From Mucilaginibacter phenanthrenivorans (lineage in GTDB: Bacteria; Bacteroidota; Bacteroidia; Sphingobacteriales; Sphingobacteriaceae), in contig NZ_JAHVAP010000003.1 in the NCBI RefSeq assembly GCF_024721155.1, positions 248,001 to 312,000 on the forward strand: a DNA stretch of 64,000 nucleotides, given 5' to 3'. The notes below the pieces were generated by a model. It saw only the letters and a list, made by a program, of their open reading frames with translations. It made no database searches and was not told the origin of the DNA. Below are positions 55,304 through 64,000 of the stretch, in pieces. Numbering within the stretch: the first letter of the stretch is position 1; every line of letters starts with the position of its first letter. A program made the position numbers and the translations under genes.

Positions 55304-56191
55304 TTATGATGCTAGTTCCTTGGCCTTGCGTCGTCTTTCAACAACACCTGCAACTACTATACTTAATTCGTATAAAACAAATAATGGAATAGCCACCACA
55401 GTCATGGTAAGTGCATCAGGAGTTGGTGTTACCACTGCAGCAATGATCAATATTATAACAATGGCATAGCGTCTGCTGCTGCGCATTAGCTTTGGCGTTA
55501 AAAAGCCAAGGCTCGCAACAATATACACCAAAATTGGCAACTGAAAAACCACTCCTGTCGCCAGGGTTAAGGTAGATACGGATGAAAGATAAGAGTCAAT
55601 GGAAAATAGGTTTTGAATAGAATCACTTACTTTATAGCCAGCCAAAAAACGCAATGATAGCGGCGTAATTATATAGTAGCCAAACAACACTCCTAACAGA
55701 AATAATAACGAGGCATAGAACACAAAACCGCTTGCAGCCTTTCTTTCCTTTTCGTGCAGCGCCGGCTTAATGAATCTCCATAGTTCCCAGAATAAGTAAG
55801 GGATACCTAACACAAGGCCGATCATTAGCGATGAGTTGATCTGCAGCGTAAACTGGCCAGCCATTTCAGTGTTGATCAGCTGTATATCGATACTGTTTAC
55901 ACAAAAGTCCTTTGCTTTGAATATAGAAGGTAATATGCTCTGGAAAAAGTCTCCCATACCGCACATCATGCGGTAAGTCCAAAAGCTGGTATGGGCGGGC
56001 GCCATGATTATGCCACTAAAAATCTGGTCGTAATAAGCGAATGATACCCCCGAAAATACAACTATGGCTAACGCTGCGCGGATAAGGTGCCATCTTAAAG
56101 CTTCTAAGTGCTCAAAGAACGACATTTCACCTTCTAACTTGTTTCCTTTATCCTTGATCGCCTGGATCAGCTTTTTACCTAAATTGGCCAT
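55304..56191 (-). CDS. tatC: Sec-independent translocase subunit TatC
   Basis: Core membrane component of the twin-arginine translocase that recognises RR signal peptides, 295 aa. The N-terminal MSFFEHLEALRWHLIRAALAI block is typical (MSFFEHLEALRWHL shown), followed by about six helices and FLLGVLFGYYIITPLSLRFL. A large periplasmic loop (about 60-115) with FWTYRMMCGMGDFF is expanded relative to E. coli, as in other Bacteroidota. The DUF1501 protein of this window is a likely substrate. Confidence 0.95.
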   Translation of the reverse strand: MANLGKKLIQAIKDKGNKLEGEMSFFEHLEALRWHLIRAALAIVVFSGVSFAYYDQIFSGIIMAPAHTSFWTYRMMCGMGDFFQSILPSIFKAKDFCVNSIDIQLINTEMAGQFTLQINSSLMIGLVLGIPYLFWELWRFIKPALHEKERKAASGFVFYASLLFLLGVLFGYYIITPLSLRFLAGYKVSDSIQNLFSIDSYLSSVSTLTLATGVVFQLPILVYIVASLGFLTPKLMRSSRRYAIVIILIIAAVVTPTPDALTMTVVAIPLFVLYELSIVVAGVVERRRKAKELAS

Positions 56192-56259
56192 TTTTGAAAT
56201 AAAAACCGGCTTGAAGCGCCCGGAACATTAAATACGTTTAATTTTTATACCCCGGTTTT

Positions 56260-57600
56260 TTATTCTGAATATTCAAAGGTTTCCATAAACTTGGTTGTGA
56301 AATTGCCCGCCCGGAAATTAGGATCCTGCAATAATTTCAAATGGAATGGAATGGTTGTTTTTACGCCTTCAATTACAAATTCGCTTAATGCACGTTCCAT
56401 TGTTGCCAGTGCCTCCTCGCGGGTTTGGGCCATACAAATAACCTTTGCGATCATCGAGTCGTAGTTAGGCGGAATCACATAGCCACTGTAAACGTGGGTA
56501 TCGATTCGCACTCCATGACCACCGGGTGAATGGAAGTTGGTGATCTTACCCGGAGACGGGCGGAAGTTGTTAAACGGATCCTCGGCATTGATACGGCACT
56601 CAATTGCGTGTAATATCGGTTCGTAGTTTTTACCCGAGATCGGGATGCCGGCGGCAACCTTTATCTGCTCCTTTATTAAATCGAAATTAATAACCTCCTC
56701 GGTAACGGGGTGTTCTACCTGGATTCTGGTATTCATTTCCATGAAATAAAAGTTGCGGTCTTTGTCAACTAAAAACTCAACAGTTCCCGCGCCTTCGTAT
56801 TTTACAGCCTTCGCGCCTTTGATGGCAGCTTCGCCCATTTTTTTACGCAGCTTTTCTGTCATAAACGGCGACGGAGATTCTTCAACCAACTTTTGGTGAC
56901 GGCGCTGAATAGAGCAGTCGCGTTCTGAAAGGTGACAAACTTTACCATATTGATCACCAACTACCTGGATCTCGATGTGGCGCGGGTCCTGCACATATTT
57001 TTCAAGGTACATGCCATCGTTGCCAAAGGCTGCGCCTGATTCTGCACGGGCGCTATCCCATGCATTTTCAAACTCTTCATCCTTCCAAACAATACGCATA
57101 CCCCTGCCACCACCACCGGCAGTAGCCTTTAATATAACGGGATAACCTATTTTTTTTGAGATTGCGATGCCTTCCTGCACACTGGTTAGTAAACCTTCGG
57201 AACCCGGAATGCAGGGCACGCCGGCTTTTTTCATGGTTTCCTTAGCCGAGGCCTTATCGCCCATGGCGTTTATTTGTGCGGCGGTAGCGCCAATAAATTT
57301 GATGCCGTATTCGGCACATATAGAAGAGAACTTTGCGTTTTCTGATAAAAACCCGTAGCCCGGATGAATAGCATCTGCATTGGTAAGTTCAGCTGCCGAT
57401 ATCAGGTTCGGAATATTCAGGTACGAATCGCGGCTTGGAGGGGGGCCTATACAAACAGCTTCATCAGCAAAACGAACGTGAAGGCTGTCCCTGTCGGCAG
57501 TTGAATATACAGCTACGGTTTTTATGCCCATTTCCTTACAGGTGCGAATAATTCGCAAGGCAATCTCTCCCCGGTTAGCTATTAATATTTTTTTAAACAT
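56260..57600 (-). CDS. accC: Acetyl-CoA carboxylase, biotin carboxylase subunit
   Basis: ATP-grasp enzyme that carboxylates biotin on AccB, first step of fatty acid synthesis (446 aa, usual). Blocks: [20 protein letters not shown] at the N-terminus, ATP-binding [10 protein letters not shown], the active-site [16 protein letters not shown], and [13 protein letters not shown]. It lies downstream of accB on the same strand, separated only by a palindromic repeat, so it likely completes the operon. Confidence 0.96.
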   Translation of the reverse strand: MFKKILIANRGEIALRIIRTCKEMGIKTVAVYSTADRDSLHVRFADEAVCIGPPPSRDSYLNIPNLISAAELTNADAIHPGYGFLSENAKFSSICAEYGIKFIGATAAQINAMGDKASAKETMKKAGVPCIPGSEGLLTSVQEGIAISKKIGYPVILKATAGGGGRGMRIVWKDEEFENAWDSARAESGAAFGNDGMYLEKYVQDPRHIEIQVVGDQYGKVCHLSERDCSIQRRHQKLVEESPSPFMTEKLRKKMGEAAIKGAKAVKYEGAGTVEFLVDKDRNFYFMEMNTRIQVEHPVTEEVINFDLIKEQIKVAAGIPISGKNYEPILHAIECRINAEDPFNNFRPSPGKITNFHSPGGHGVRIDTHVYSGYVIPPNYDSMIAKVICMAQTREEALATMERALSEFVIEGVKTTIPFHLKLLQDPNFRAGNFTTKFMETFEYSE

Positions 57601-57601
57601 A

Positions 57602-57703
57602 GTTTGATTTTTGTGATCTCACCGATTGCTTGACGATTTCACCGATTCAATTCTTAATCAAAAAATCGGTGTAATCTTTTTAAGATCGGTGCAATCAATC
57701 ATA
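57602..57703. repeat. Palindromic word repeat filling the accB-accC gap
   Basis: caccgatt (57620-57627) pairs with aatcggtg (57664-57671). Drifting copies are tgacgatttcaccgatt on one side and gatcggtgcaatcaatc on the other. The element spans the whole 104-bp gap between two genes that normally sit close together. Confidence 0.72.
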
Positions 57704-57704
57704 A

Positions 57705-58166
57705 TTACATAGGTTCAACCAAAAATAACGGCTGGTCATATTCAACCGGCGATGCGTTATCAACCAGTATTTTTACGATCCGACCGGATACTTCCGATTC
57801 AATTTCATTAAATAATTTCATTGCTTCAATAATACAAAGCACTGAGCCCGGTTTTATTTCATCGCCAACGTTCACAAATAATGGCTTTTCAGGGCTTGCA
57901 GAACGATAAAAAGTGCCAATCATCGGCGATTTTACAGTGATGTAGTGTGATGTATCGGCAACCGGTGCCGCAGCTGGAATAGCTGCTACAGGGGCAGCTG
58001 CAACTGGCGCAGGCGCATAGCTTACATCAGGAACTGTTGCATTCACAATTGTTGAAACCGCATTGGTTTTTATTGTGATCTTAAAGTTTTCCTGCTCTAT
58101 TGAAACTTCGTTTACTCCTGATTTGGAAACAAAGCGTATAAGATCCTGAATTTGTTTAATATCCAT
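57705..58166 (-). CDS. accB: Acetyl-CoA carboxylase biotin carboxyl carrier protein
   Basis: 153 aa. An N-terminal dimerisation part (1-35), an Ala/Pro-rich hinge (about 50-72) and a C-terminal biotinyl domain with the site Lys117 in [13 protein letters not shown]. It carries carboxybiotin between AccC and the carboxyltransferase. accA and accD are not in the window. Confidence 0.95.
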   Translation of the reverse strand: MDIKQIQDLIRFVSKSGVNEVSIEQENFKITIKTNAVSTIVNATVPDVSYAPAPVAAAPVAAIPAAAPVADTSHYITVKSPMIGTFYRSASPEKPLFVNVGDEIKPGSVLCIIEAMKLFNEIESEVSGRIVKILVDNASPVEYDQPLFLVEPM

Positions 58167-58189
58167 GCCGGGGATTAATTGGTTTTGAT

Positions 58190-58402
58190 AAAGTTATATG
58201 ATAATGTGCAGATGTCCAAATGATTGATATGCGGCTGTGCAGATTTCAAAGGTGCAAATGCTTTAGTTAATTAGATTTAATTGTCAGTTGTACGCAAATA
58301 AACAAAACTTATTTAATAATGTTCGTGTTGGCCGTGCAAATGTGCGGATTTTAAATATGCGAATTGAAATATTGCGACATCTTTTTTATCCTGCATTTGC
58401 AC
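58190..58402. repeat. Word-repeat region (gtgcaaatg type) ending at the fabH stop
   Basis: gtgcaaatg (58252-58260) and catttgcac (58394-58402) are exact complements. Copies such as tgtgcagatgtcc, ctgtgcagatttc, cgtgcaaatgtgcgg and atatgcgaattg are scattered between. The final arm ends one base before the fabH stop. Confidence 0.7.
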
Positions 58403-58403
58403 A

Positions 58404-59393
58404 TTAGTACGCCCATTTTAAATAGATAGATCCCCAGGTAAAACCACCACCAAAGGCTGCTAATATCAGGTTGTCGCCCTTTTTAAATTTGTCTTCCCAT
58501 TCCCACAAACACAGCGGGATTGTTCCGTTGGTTGTATTGCCATACTTCTCTATGTTTATGATCACCTTGTCGGCAGTAACACCGGTACGGTTGGCGGTTG
58601 CATCGATGATGCGTTTGTTGGCCTGGTGCGGTACCAGCCATGCAATATCTTCTGATTGCAGCTGATTGCGCTCCATTACTTCGGCCGCAACATCCGCCAT
58701 TTTTGTAACGGCGAATTTAAATACCGCCTGGCCTTCCTGGTAAGCAAAATGTTCACGCGCATCAACGGTTTCGTGCGTAGCGGGTTTAACTGATCCGCCT
58801 GCCTTTTGGTGCAGGTAAGGTACACCGGAGCCATCGCTTCTTAAAATGGAGTCGATGATGCCATTGCCTTCGTCATTAGGTTCCAGCAAAACTGCGCCGC
58901 AGCCATCGCCAAAAATAATGCAAGTAGCACGGTCTTCGTAATTGGTGATCGACGACATTTTGTCTCCGCCAATAACCAATACTTTTTTATGTTTTCCGCT
59001 TTCTATAAACTGCGAGCCGGTAGCCAATCCGAATAAAAAGCCGGAGCATGCTGCCTGCAGGTCGTAACCCCAGGCATTTTTTGCGCCAATTTTATCGGCT
59101 AATATATTTGCCGTAGCAGGGAATACACGGTCGGGAGTAGTGGTGCAAAAGATGATCAGGTCAAGTTCATTGGCACTGATGCCGCGTTTTTTTAAGAGCG
59201 CTTCAACAGCCGGAACGGCAAGGTCTGAAGTGCCTAAACCCTCTCCCTTTAAAATTCTTCGTTCCTTTATGCCAGTACGGGTGGTTATCCACTCGTCGTT
59301 GGTGTCTACCATTGTTTCCAGCTCCTGGTTAGTTAGTATATAATCAGGTACGTAACCGTGTACAGCTGTAATAGCAGCATGAATTTTACTCAT
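58404..59393 (-). CDS. fabH: 3-oxoacyl-ACP synthase III (FabH), copy 2
   Basis: Condenses acyl-CoA (usually acetyl- or branched-chain) with malonyl-ACP to start fatty acid synthesis, 329 aa. Triad intact: Cys116 in [11 protein letters not shown], His256 in VPHQANKRI, Asn286 in YGNTTNG. It differs from the upstream copy at about 42 of 329 positions by eye, none in the triad. Differences around the pocket (for example AACS versus ATCS) might shift primer preference. Second of two tandem fabH genes. Confidence 0.95.
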   Translation of the reverse strand: MSKIHAAITAVHGYVPDYILTNQELETMVDTNDEWITTRTGIKERRILKGEGLGTSDLAVPAVEALLKKRGISANELDLIIFCTTTPDRVFPATANILADKIGAKNAWGYDLQAACSGFLFGLATGSQFIESGKHKKVLVIGGDKMSSITNYEDRATCIIFGDGCGAVLLEPNDEGNGIIDSILRSDGSGVPYLHQKAGGSVKPATHETVDAREHFAYQEGQAVFKFAVTKMADVAAEVMERNQLQSEDIAWLVPHQANKRIIDATANRTGVTADKVIINIEKYGNTTNGTIPLCLWEWEDKFKKGDNLILAAFGGGFTWGSIYLKWAY

Positions 59394-59508
59394 TTTTTAT
59401 TTTTTTATTGAAAAAATATCTTTGATGTACAGATATAAACTTAAAAATGCGGACTAAAAGTATAAAATTATTTTAACTCTATAGTTCGCACTTTTTAAAA
59501 ACTGCTCA

Positions 59509-60498
59509 TCAATAAGCCCATTTTAAATAGATCGATCCCCAGGTAAATCCGCCACCAAATGCAGCAATTATAAGGTTATCGCCTTTTTTAAATTTATCTT
59601 CCCACTCCCACAAACACAAAGGTAAAGTTCCGTTTGTGGTATTACCGTAACGTTCAATATTTATAATTACTTTATCTGAACTAACGCCGGTTCGGCTGGC
59701 AGTTGCATCAATAATGCGCTTATTGGCCTGGTGTGGTACCAGCCATGCTATGTCATTGGCCGTTAAGTTATTGCGCTCCATTACTTCGGCGGCAACTTCG
59801 GCCATATTGGTTACTGCAAATTTGAAAACCGATTGTCCTTCCTGGTATAGGTAGTGTTCGCGAGCGTCAATGGTTTCGTGTGAAGTCGGCCTTGCAGATC
59901 CCCCTGCTTTTTGATGCAGGAATGGAAGACCCGCACCATCACTCTTTAAAACAGAATCGATAATTCCGTTTCCTTCGTCGTTAGGCTCTAATAAAACGGC
60001 ACCACAGCCGTCGCCAAAAATAATGCAGGTAGCGCGGTCCTTATAATCAATCATCGACGACATTTTGTCGCCGCCAACAACCAATACTTTTTTGTGTTTG
60101 CCGCTTTCGATAAATTGAGAACCGGTTGCAAGCCCAAATAAAAAGCCTGAACAGGTAGCCTGCAGGTCGTACCCCCAGGCATTTTTAGCGCCAATTTTGT
60201 CGGCCAATATATTTGCTGTAGCTGGGAATACACGATCAGGTGTGGATGTACAAAATATGATCAGATCGATCTCATCGGCCCCAATACCGCGTTTTTTTAA
60301 CAAACCATTCACAGCAGGTACCGCCATGTCTGATGTGCCCAGGCCCTCGCCCTTCAATATCCTTCGCTCTTTGATGCCTGTACGCGTGGTTATCCACTCG
60401 TCGTTGGTGTCCACCATCGTTTCCAGCTCGTGGTTGGTAAGTACATAATCGGGTACGTAACCGTTCACGGCTGTAATAGCAGCATGAATTTTATTCAT
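59509..60498 (-). CDS. fabH: 3-oxoacyl-ACP synthase III (FabH), copy 1
   Basis: 329-aa upstream copy, 11 bases after plsX, in the canonical plsX-fabH position. The active site is intact (Cys116 in [11 protein letters not shown], His256, Asn286). By context this is probably the ancestral copy, with 58404-59393 as the duplicate, but either could have diverged. The 115-bp gap between the copies is A/T-rich with no clear promoter. Confidence 0.95.
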   Translation of the reverse strand: MNKIHAAITAVNGYVPDYVLTNHELETMVDTNDEWITTRTGIKERRILKGEGLGTSDMAVPAVNGLLKKRGIGADEIDLIIFCTSTPDRVFPATANILADKIGAKNAWGYDLQATCSGFLFGLATGSQFIESGKHKKVLVVGGDKMSSMIDYKDRATCIIFGDGCGAVLLEPNDEGNGIIDSVLKSDGAGLPFLHQKAGGSARPTSHETIDAREHYLYQEGQSVFKFAVTNMAEVAAEVMERNNLTANDIAWLVPHQANKRIIDATASRTGVSSDKVIINIERYGNTTNGTLPLCLWEWEDKFKKGDNLIIAAFGGGFTWGSIYLKWAY

Positions 60499-60509
60499 TA
60501 TAATATCCT

Positions 60510-61448
60510 CTACTGGAAAGCCAGTTTAATTTTATCTGTAATGGCGCTTTCAACCATGTTTTTTGAAAGCAGCACCATGTTTTTTATGGCCTCGGGGCTT
60601 GAAATGCCGTGACCAACTACAACCGGGGCATTTACGCCTAAAATAGGGCTGCCACCGTATTGCTCATAGTTAAACCTGTCGAAAAATTCGTCCTTGATCT
60701 TCTTTTTAAGCGTAACAACGTAAAACGATTCGGCAAGCTTTAGCATTATATTGCCGGTAAAGCCATCGCAAACAAAAACGTCAGCATGGTCGCCAAACAG
60801 GTCGCGGCCTTCAACGTTACCGGTGAAATTAATAAGTGGAGATTCCTTCATAAGCGGGTAAGCTGCCAGGCAAAGTATATTGCCCTTTTCCTCTTCCTCG
60901 CCTATATTCATTAAGGCAACCCGTGGGTTGTCAATGTTATAAATGTATTGCGCAAACAGGCTGCCCAGCACTCCAAACTGAAGCAAATATTCGGGTTTGC
61001 AATCGGCATTGGCGCCTACATCAATTAAAATACCCAAACCGCCATTCAGTTTAGGTATAAAACTTGCTATCGCCGGGCGCAAAACGCCGGGAATTGCCTT
61101 TACGCTAAACATAGCGCCCACCAGCATAGCACCGCTATTGCCGGCAGATGAAAATGCATCAATTGCACCTTCCTTAAGCAGTTTAAAACCCACAGCAATG
61201 CTGGAGTCGGGCTTTTGAACAACTGCCTTCGTGGGGTGCTCACCCATACCGATCACTTCGGTTGTATGTACATACTCGAAATGATCCGGGTTAAAGTTGT
61301 TTTCCTGGAGAATGCTTATAGCTGCGTCCTTGTCACCAATAAGCACAAGCTTTTGGTTAACAGACAGAACATCATAAGCCGCAATTGCCCCTAAAACGGT
61401 TGCTTTGGGAGCGTAATCACCGCCCATAATATCTAAGCCAATCTTCAT
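60510..61448 (-). CDS. plsX: Phosphate acyltransferase PlsX
   Basis: Makes acyl-phosphate from acyl-ACP for PlsY-dependent phosphatidic acid synthesis, 312 aa. Begins [21 protein letters not shown], then [41 protein letters not shown] and [16 protein letters not shown], all typical. It lies between rpmF and fabH in the conserved row. Confidence 0.96.
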   Translation of the reverse strand: MKIGLDIMGGDYAPKATVLGAIAAYDVLSVNQKLVLIGDKDAAISILQENNFNPDHFEYVHTTEVIGMGEHPTKAVVQKPDSSIAVGFKLLKEGAIDAFSSAGNSGAMLVGAMFSVKAIPGVLRPAIASFIPKLNGGLGILIDVGANADCKPEYLLQFGVLGSLFAQYIYNIDNPRVALMNIGEEEEKGNILCLAAYPLMKESPLINFTGNVEGRDLFGDHADVFVCDGFTGNIMLKLAESFYVVTLKKKIKDEFFDRFNYEQYGGSPILGVNAPVVVGHGISSPEAIKNMVLLSKNMVESAITDKIKLAFQ

Positions 61449-61463
61449 TTCAGAAAATTAAAC

Positions 61464-61655
61464 TTAAGCTACAGCTGCCTTCTCAATCAGTAATTTACCG
61501 TTGTAGTATACGTTACCGTCAACAGTGTAAGCTCTGTGTGGCAAATGTACGGCACCTGTAGTTTTGCAGGTAGTTAAAGTTGGCGCAACAGCATTATCAT
61601 GCGTTCTGCGTTTATCTCTCCTTGATTTGGATATTTTGCGTTTTGGATGTGGCAT
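61464..61655 (-). CDS. rpmF: 50S ribosomal protein L32
   Basis: 63 aa, MPHPKRKISKSRRDKRRTHD at the N-terminus, as expected for L32. It lacks the paired Cys-x2-Cys motifs of the zinc form, with only a single Cys in TTCKTTGAVHLPHRAY. It is 20 bases downstream of the yceD stop, the normal yceD-rpmF order. Confidence 0.97.
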   Translation of the reverse strand: MPHPKRKISKSRRDKRRTHDNAVAPTLTTCKTTGAVHLPHRAYTVDGNVYYNGKLLIEKAAVA

Positions 61656-61675
61656 AAAACCTGGTATTTATATTT

Positions 61676-62197
61676 TTATTTAATCTTTTTGAGCGCTTCC
61701 CACCTTGGGTCAATCTGCTCATCTTTTTCTGTATTTGCTGAAAGGTTATTAAGCTTTTCCAGCATTTCCTTATCACAATAGGGTGTATTACCCTCGTTAT
61801 CACAAACTGTTATAAACGGCAAAGCAACGTTTATATATTCATACATCAACCCTGCTATATTGATCTCGTGATCATTTTTTGTCAGGGTGATGATCTCTTC
61901 ATCCTCATCTATCTCCTCGTCGCTAAACTTCGCGATGGCTTGTTCGTGTATATCCACCTGCTGCGGATATTGCGCCAAACACCTGTCGCAGTTTGTGTCA
62001 ATTGTACCGGTGATCTGAAAATTCAGGATCATCATGGTCTCCTGTTTCTCCAACTCAACCTGGCAGTTTAAGTTTGCTTTTTTAACCAGCGAATATTCGA
62101 ACTCGTCGAAAAAAGCATCGTTAACAACATACTCAAACTGGTGCTTCCCCAGTTTCAGGCCGGTATAAGGAATCGAATAATTTCTTAGCGATTTCAA
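61676..62197 (-). CDS. YceD/DUF177 family protein
   Basis: 173 aa. The start is inferred to be TTG at 62197, giving MKSLRNYSIPYTGLKLGKHQF, the family's usual beginning; no ATG fits, and the TTG at 62218 lies inside a promoter box. DUF177 proteins are linked to 23S rRNA maturation/stability in bacteria and plastids. Visible are the Cys pair CDRC near the middle, an acidic stretch SDEEIDEDEEI, and CDNEGNTPYCDKE. It leads the rpmF-plsX-fabH transcript. Confidence 0.85.
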   Translation of the reverse strand: MKSLRNYSIPYTGLKLGKHQFEYVVNDAFFDEFEYSLVKKANLNCQVELEKQETMMILNFQITGTIDTNCDRCLAQYPQQVDIHEQAIAKFSDEEIDEDEEIITLTKNDHEINIAGLMYEYINVALPFITVCDNEGNTPYCDKEMLEKLNNLSANTEKDEQIDPRWEALKKIK

Positions 62198-62215
62198 TGA
62201 GCAACAATTAGCCCG

Positions 62216-62223
62216 CAAATGTA
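62216..62223 (-). promoter_or_regulatory. Predicted -7 box for the yceD-rpmF operon
   Basis: On the minus strand TACATTTG, an exact TAnnTTTG match, 18 bases before the inferred TTG start at 62197. It rules out the longer TTG start at 62218, which falls within the box. Confidence 0.55.
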
Positions 62224-62307
62224 AGGATAAATATGATAATAGAAAAGTGTTTTTTTAAAACGATTTTAAGCTCCCAAAATCCCTAAAACCTATGGCTCTT
62301 AAAGTAT

Positions 62308-62335
62308 GAAGGGCCCTCTTTTAAAAGGGCCCTTC
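62308..62335. terminator. Hairpin after the SusD-like gene
   Basis: gaagggccc (62308-62316) and gggcccttc (62327-62335) form a perfect nine-base stem around a tcttttaaaa loop. No strong T-run follows on the minus strand, so it may block or stabilise rather than act as a classical terminator. Confidence 0.6.
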
Positions 62336-62356
62336 CGTAACAATATTAAATGTTAT

Positions 62357-63958
62357 TTAGTTTTTGGTAGCTAAATCCCACCATAAACGGGTACCGCCAT
62401 TGTCAGGACCGCTTAACAAGCTAACCGCCTTGGTAACCTGGTCTTTATTGGTGTCATATTCTTTTTGTGAGAAAGGAAGCCTGCGAATAAAGTTGTCAGT
62501 GCTGATGGTTCCCTGGCTGTTGTTTACTACAACACGCATTAACACTGGGTAATTGGTTCTTCTTTGCTCAGCCCATGCTTCGTTGCCATCTGGCCATAAA
62601 CCCAGCCATTTTTGAGTGATGATACGTTCAAGCTTGCGTTGATAAGTGTCAGCTTCGTTCCATTTGATGGTAATGGTACTGATGTCTTTTGAACCTGCTG
62701 AAGCATTGTTGCTTGCGCGAACAAGGTCGACATAGTTTGCTTCAGTGCTGGTAGCATCGCTCAGGTAATTACCTGGTGCAACTCCGCTCTGGTCAAATGA
62801 AAGATTTACACCTTGCTCATAGAAACTTTGCGGGGTACCGCCCATGCTCCATCCGCGTAAAGCACCTTCAGCCCTTAAAAAAGAGATTTCAGACGCCGCC
62901 ATAAACCTTATAGGAGATGTGTTGGTAAGGTTTAAATTACTTGCAATAGCGTATTCGTCTGAATTGTCAAGTACGATGCCATTACGGATACCACGATATT
63001 CGCCATTTTTATTTTTTACGAAATATGCAGCTAAACGTGGATCATTGTAGCCCTGTAAGTAGCACTCTAACGGAGCGCCTGCTTGAATATCAAGGTACTC
63101 GTAGCAAACAGACCATAGGGGATTGGTAAATGTTACGCCGTTAGCAGCTTTTACATAAGCGTTGTCACCATTAGTAGTGATCAGGCCTCCCGGATCGCTT
63201 ACTGCAGACTCGGCCTCAGTTTTCGCCATGGCTGGATTTACCATAGAAATCCTGATCGCTAAACGCAGTTTTAATGAATTGGCAAATTTTATCCATTCTT
63301 TGTAATCACCCCCGTAGATGAGGTCATAAGGTTTAAATGGAGTAGCACCAGGGTGATCTTTAACATACTGAGTTAGTGTTTTTATGGCAAAATCAAGTTC
63401 ATCAAAAAACGTTTTGTAAATTGTTTCCTGGCTGTCATAAGGGACAGAAAAGGCTTTTACGCCAACTTGGGTATATGGCATTGGCCCGTACACATCAGTT
63501 ACACGGTGCATACCTTCAACTTTCAATATGTTGGCAACAGCAAGGTAATCTTGAGATGTTGCGGTCACCCTTGCTTTTACCTGTACCCAATCAGCCATAA
63601 TAGTACCAAAACCGAGATCGAACGCCGCAGTATTCCAGCCTGAATTAAGTCCGTAAGTATGGTTGTTAGGGTTAAAGCCTGCATCAGCAGTCATCATAAA
63701 GCCAGAAAAGATATCAGCATTTAAGTTTTCCTGTACCTGGAAGTTATAGTTTGTTGAGTTTACAACACCTAATTCCATTGGCAACATAAAAGTTCCAAGC
63801 CCTTCGCCATCAATCTTAAGTAATGAATCGGTCAGGTTATACTTATTGGTATTATACTTTTCGAAGTTTTTGGTACATGCCGATTGAAGCAATGTAAAGC
63901 CCAAGCCAATACAAGCTAAGGCAATGCCAAATTTTTTATTTAAATATTTTGTTTTCAT
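62357..63958 (-). CDS. SusD/RagB-family nutrient-binding lipoprotein
   Basis: Surface lipoprotein that captures glycans or peptides for a SusC-type TonB-dependent channel, 533 aa. The start at 63958 gives MKTKYLNKKFGIALACIG and lipobox LLQSAC with Cys28. The helical TPR-like scaffold and blocks MHRVTDVYGPMPYTQ, EWIKFANSLKLRLAIRISMV and FLRAEGALRGWSMGGTPQSFYEQGV match the SusD-like_2 group. The ligand cannot be read. Its partner should lie to the right of the window. Confidence 0.93.
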   Translation of the reverse strand: MKTKYLNKKFGIALACIGLGFTLLQSACTKNFEKYNTNKYNLTDSLLKIDGEGLGTFMLPMELGVVNSTNYNFQVQENLNADIFSGFMMTADAGFNPNNHTYGLNSGWNTAAFDLGFGTIMADWVQVKARVTATSQDYLAVANILKVEGMHRVTDVYGPMPYTQVGVKAFSVPYDSQETIYKTFFDELDFAIKTLTQYVKDHPGATPFKPYDLIYGGDYKEWIKFANSLKLRLAIRISMVNPAMAKTEAESAVSDPGGLITTNGDNAYVKAANGVTFTNPLWSVCYEYLDIQAGAPLECYLQGYNDPRLAAYFVKNKNGEYRGIRNGIVLDNSDEYAIASNLNLTNTSPIRFMAASEISFLRAEGALRGWSMGGTPQSFYEQGVNLSFDQSGVAPGNYLSDATSTEANYVDLVRASNNASAGSKDISTITIKWNEADTYQRKLERIITQKWLGLWPDGNEAWAEQRRTNYPVLMRVVVNNSQGTISTDNFIRRLPFSQKEYDTNKDQVTKAVSLLSGPDNGGTRLWWDLATKN

Positions 63959-63984
63959 TTCAATATCGTTTATGAATTTCACAA

Positions 63985-64000
63985 TTAAAATTGGGCAGTT
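63985..64000 (-). CDS. Possible C-terminal end of a SusC-type receptor
   Basis: On the minus strand the last bases read T-A-Q-F-stop, ending 26 bases before the SusD-like start. SusC proteins commonly end in a barrel strand such as LTAQF, and SusC precedes SusD in these operons. Only four codons are visible, so this rests on context. Confidence 0.35.

Noticed and set aside
55150..58402. CRISPR array
   Set aside because: Repeats are short, variable in spacing and present on both strands; no constant direct repeat with unique spacers, no cas genes.

Overview
The window reads as one continuous piece of chromosome from a Bacteroidota bacterium of the family Sphingobacteriaceae, most like Mucilaginibacter or Pedobacter. 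The evidence is a SusD-type nutrient-binding lipoprotein, gliding lipoprotein GldD, DUF3078, DUF3098, DUF1501/DUF1800 and DUF3857 families, Bacteroidota-type promoters (TAnnTTTG) with few Shine-Dalgarno sequences, and a DnaG whose zinc-ribbon ligands are gone. I see no phage, insertion sequence, CRISPR array, tRNA or rRNA. The genus is an inference from family content; no search was run.

Layout. 1-10.3 kb: asnS, an EamA transporter, aroE-gldD, an M1 peptidase, a GH29 fucosidase, prfA and an S41-like peptidase. 10.5-17.8 kb: an ApbE-type flavin transferase, then a small basic secreted protein, a predicted beta-barrel, a response regulator and a histidine kinase that look like one envelope-sensing locus, then two low-complexity secreted proteins and an SGNH hydrolase. 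17.9-30 kb: prolyl oligopeptidase, dnaG-yraN, two tandem glutaminyl cyclases, pgi, a small unknown helical protein, a DUF3078 barrel and ffh. 30.3-33 kb: a DUF1501/DUF1800 pair. 33.1-43.5 kb: five tandem DUF3857 genes followed directly by aat, then ruvC. 44.2-49.7 kb: ftsX-DUF3098-uppP, a fused E1 alpha/beta 2-oxoacid dehydrogenase and a DUF4198 protein. 49.8-55.1 kb: an orphan LutB-like protein, two tandem M28 peptidases and rpiB. 55.3-62.2 kb: tatC and the fatty acid/phospholipid cluster yceD-rpmF-plsX-fabH-fabH-accB-accC. 62.3 kb to the end: a SusD-like lipoprotein, with the tail of a possible SusC at the edge.

Two things stand out. First, the 9.8-kb array of five DUF3857/transglutaminase-like genes. 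By motif reading the first four have lost the catalytic cysteine (GDC replaced by G-N/S-S) and the last keeps it, which suggests a set of secreted pseudo-enzymes expressed with one active paralogue. Second, many intergenic gaps are filled by imperfect palindromes built from a short word (7-12 nt) repeated with drift on one strand and then in reverse complement on the other. The word differs between loci, but the architecture is the same, and the element usually ends at a stop or start codon. These are not CRISPRs, insertion sequences or simple terminators.

Tandem duplication is a theme: DUF3857 x5, glutaminyl cyclase x2, M28 x2, fabH x2. Housekeeping operons (ftsX-DUF3098-uppP, yceD-rpmF-plsX-fabH-acc) appear intact.
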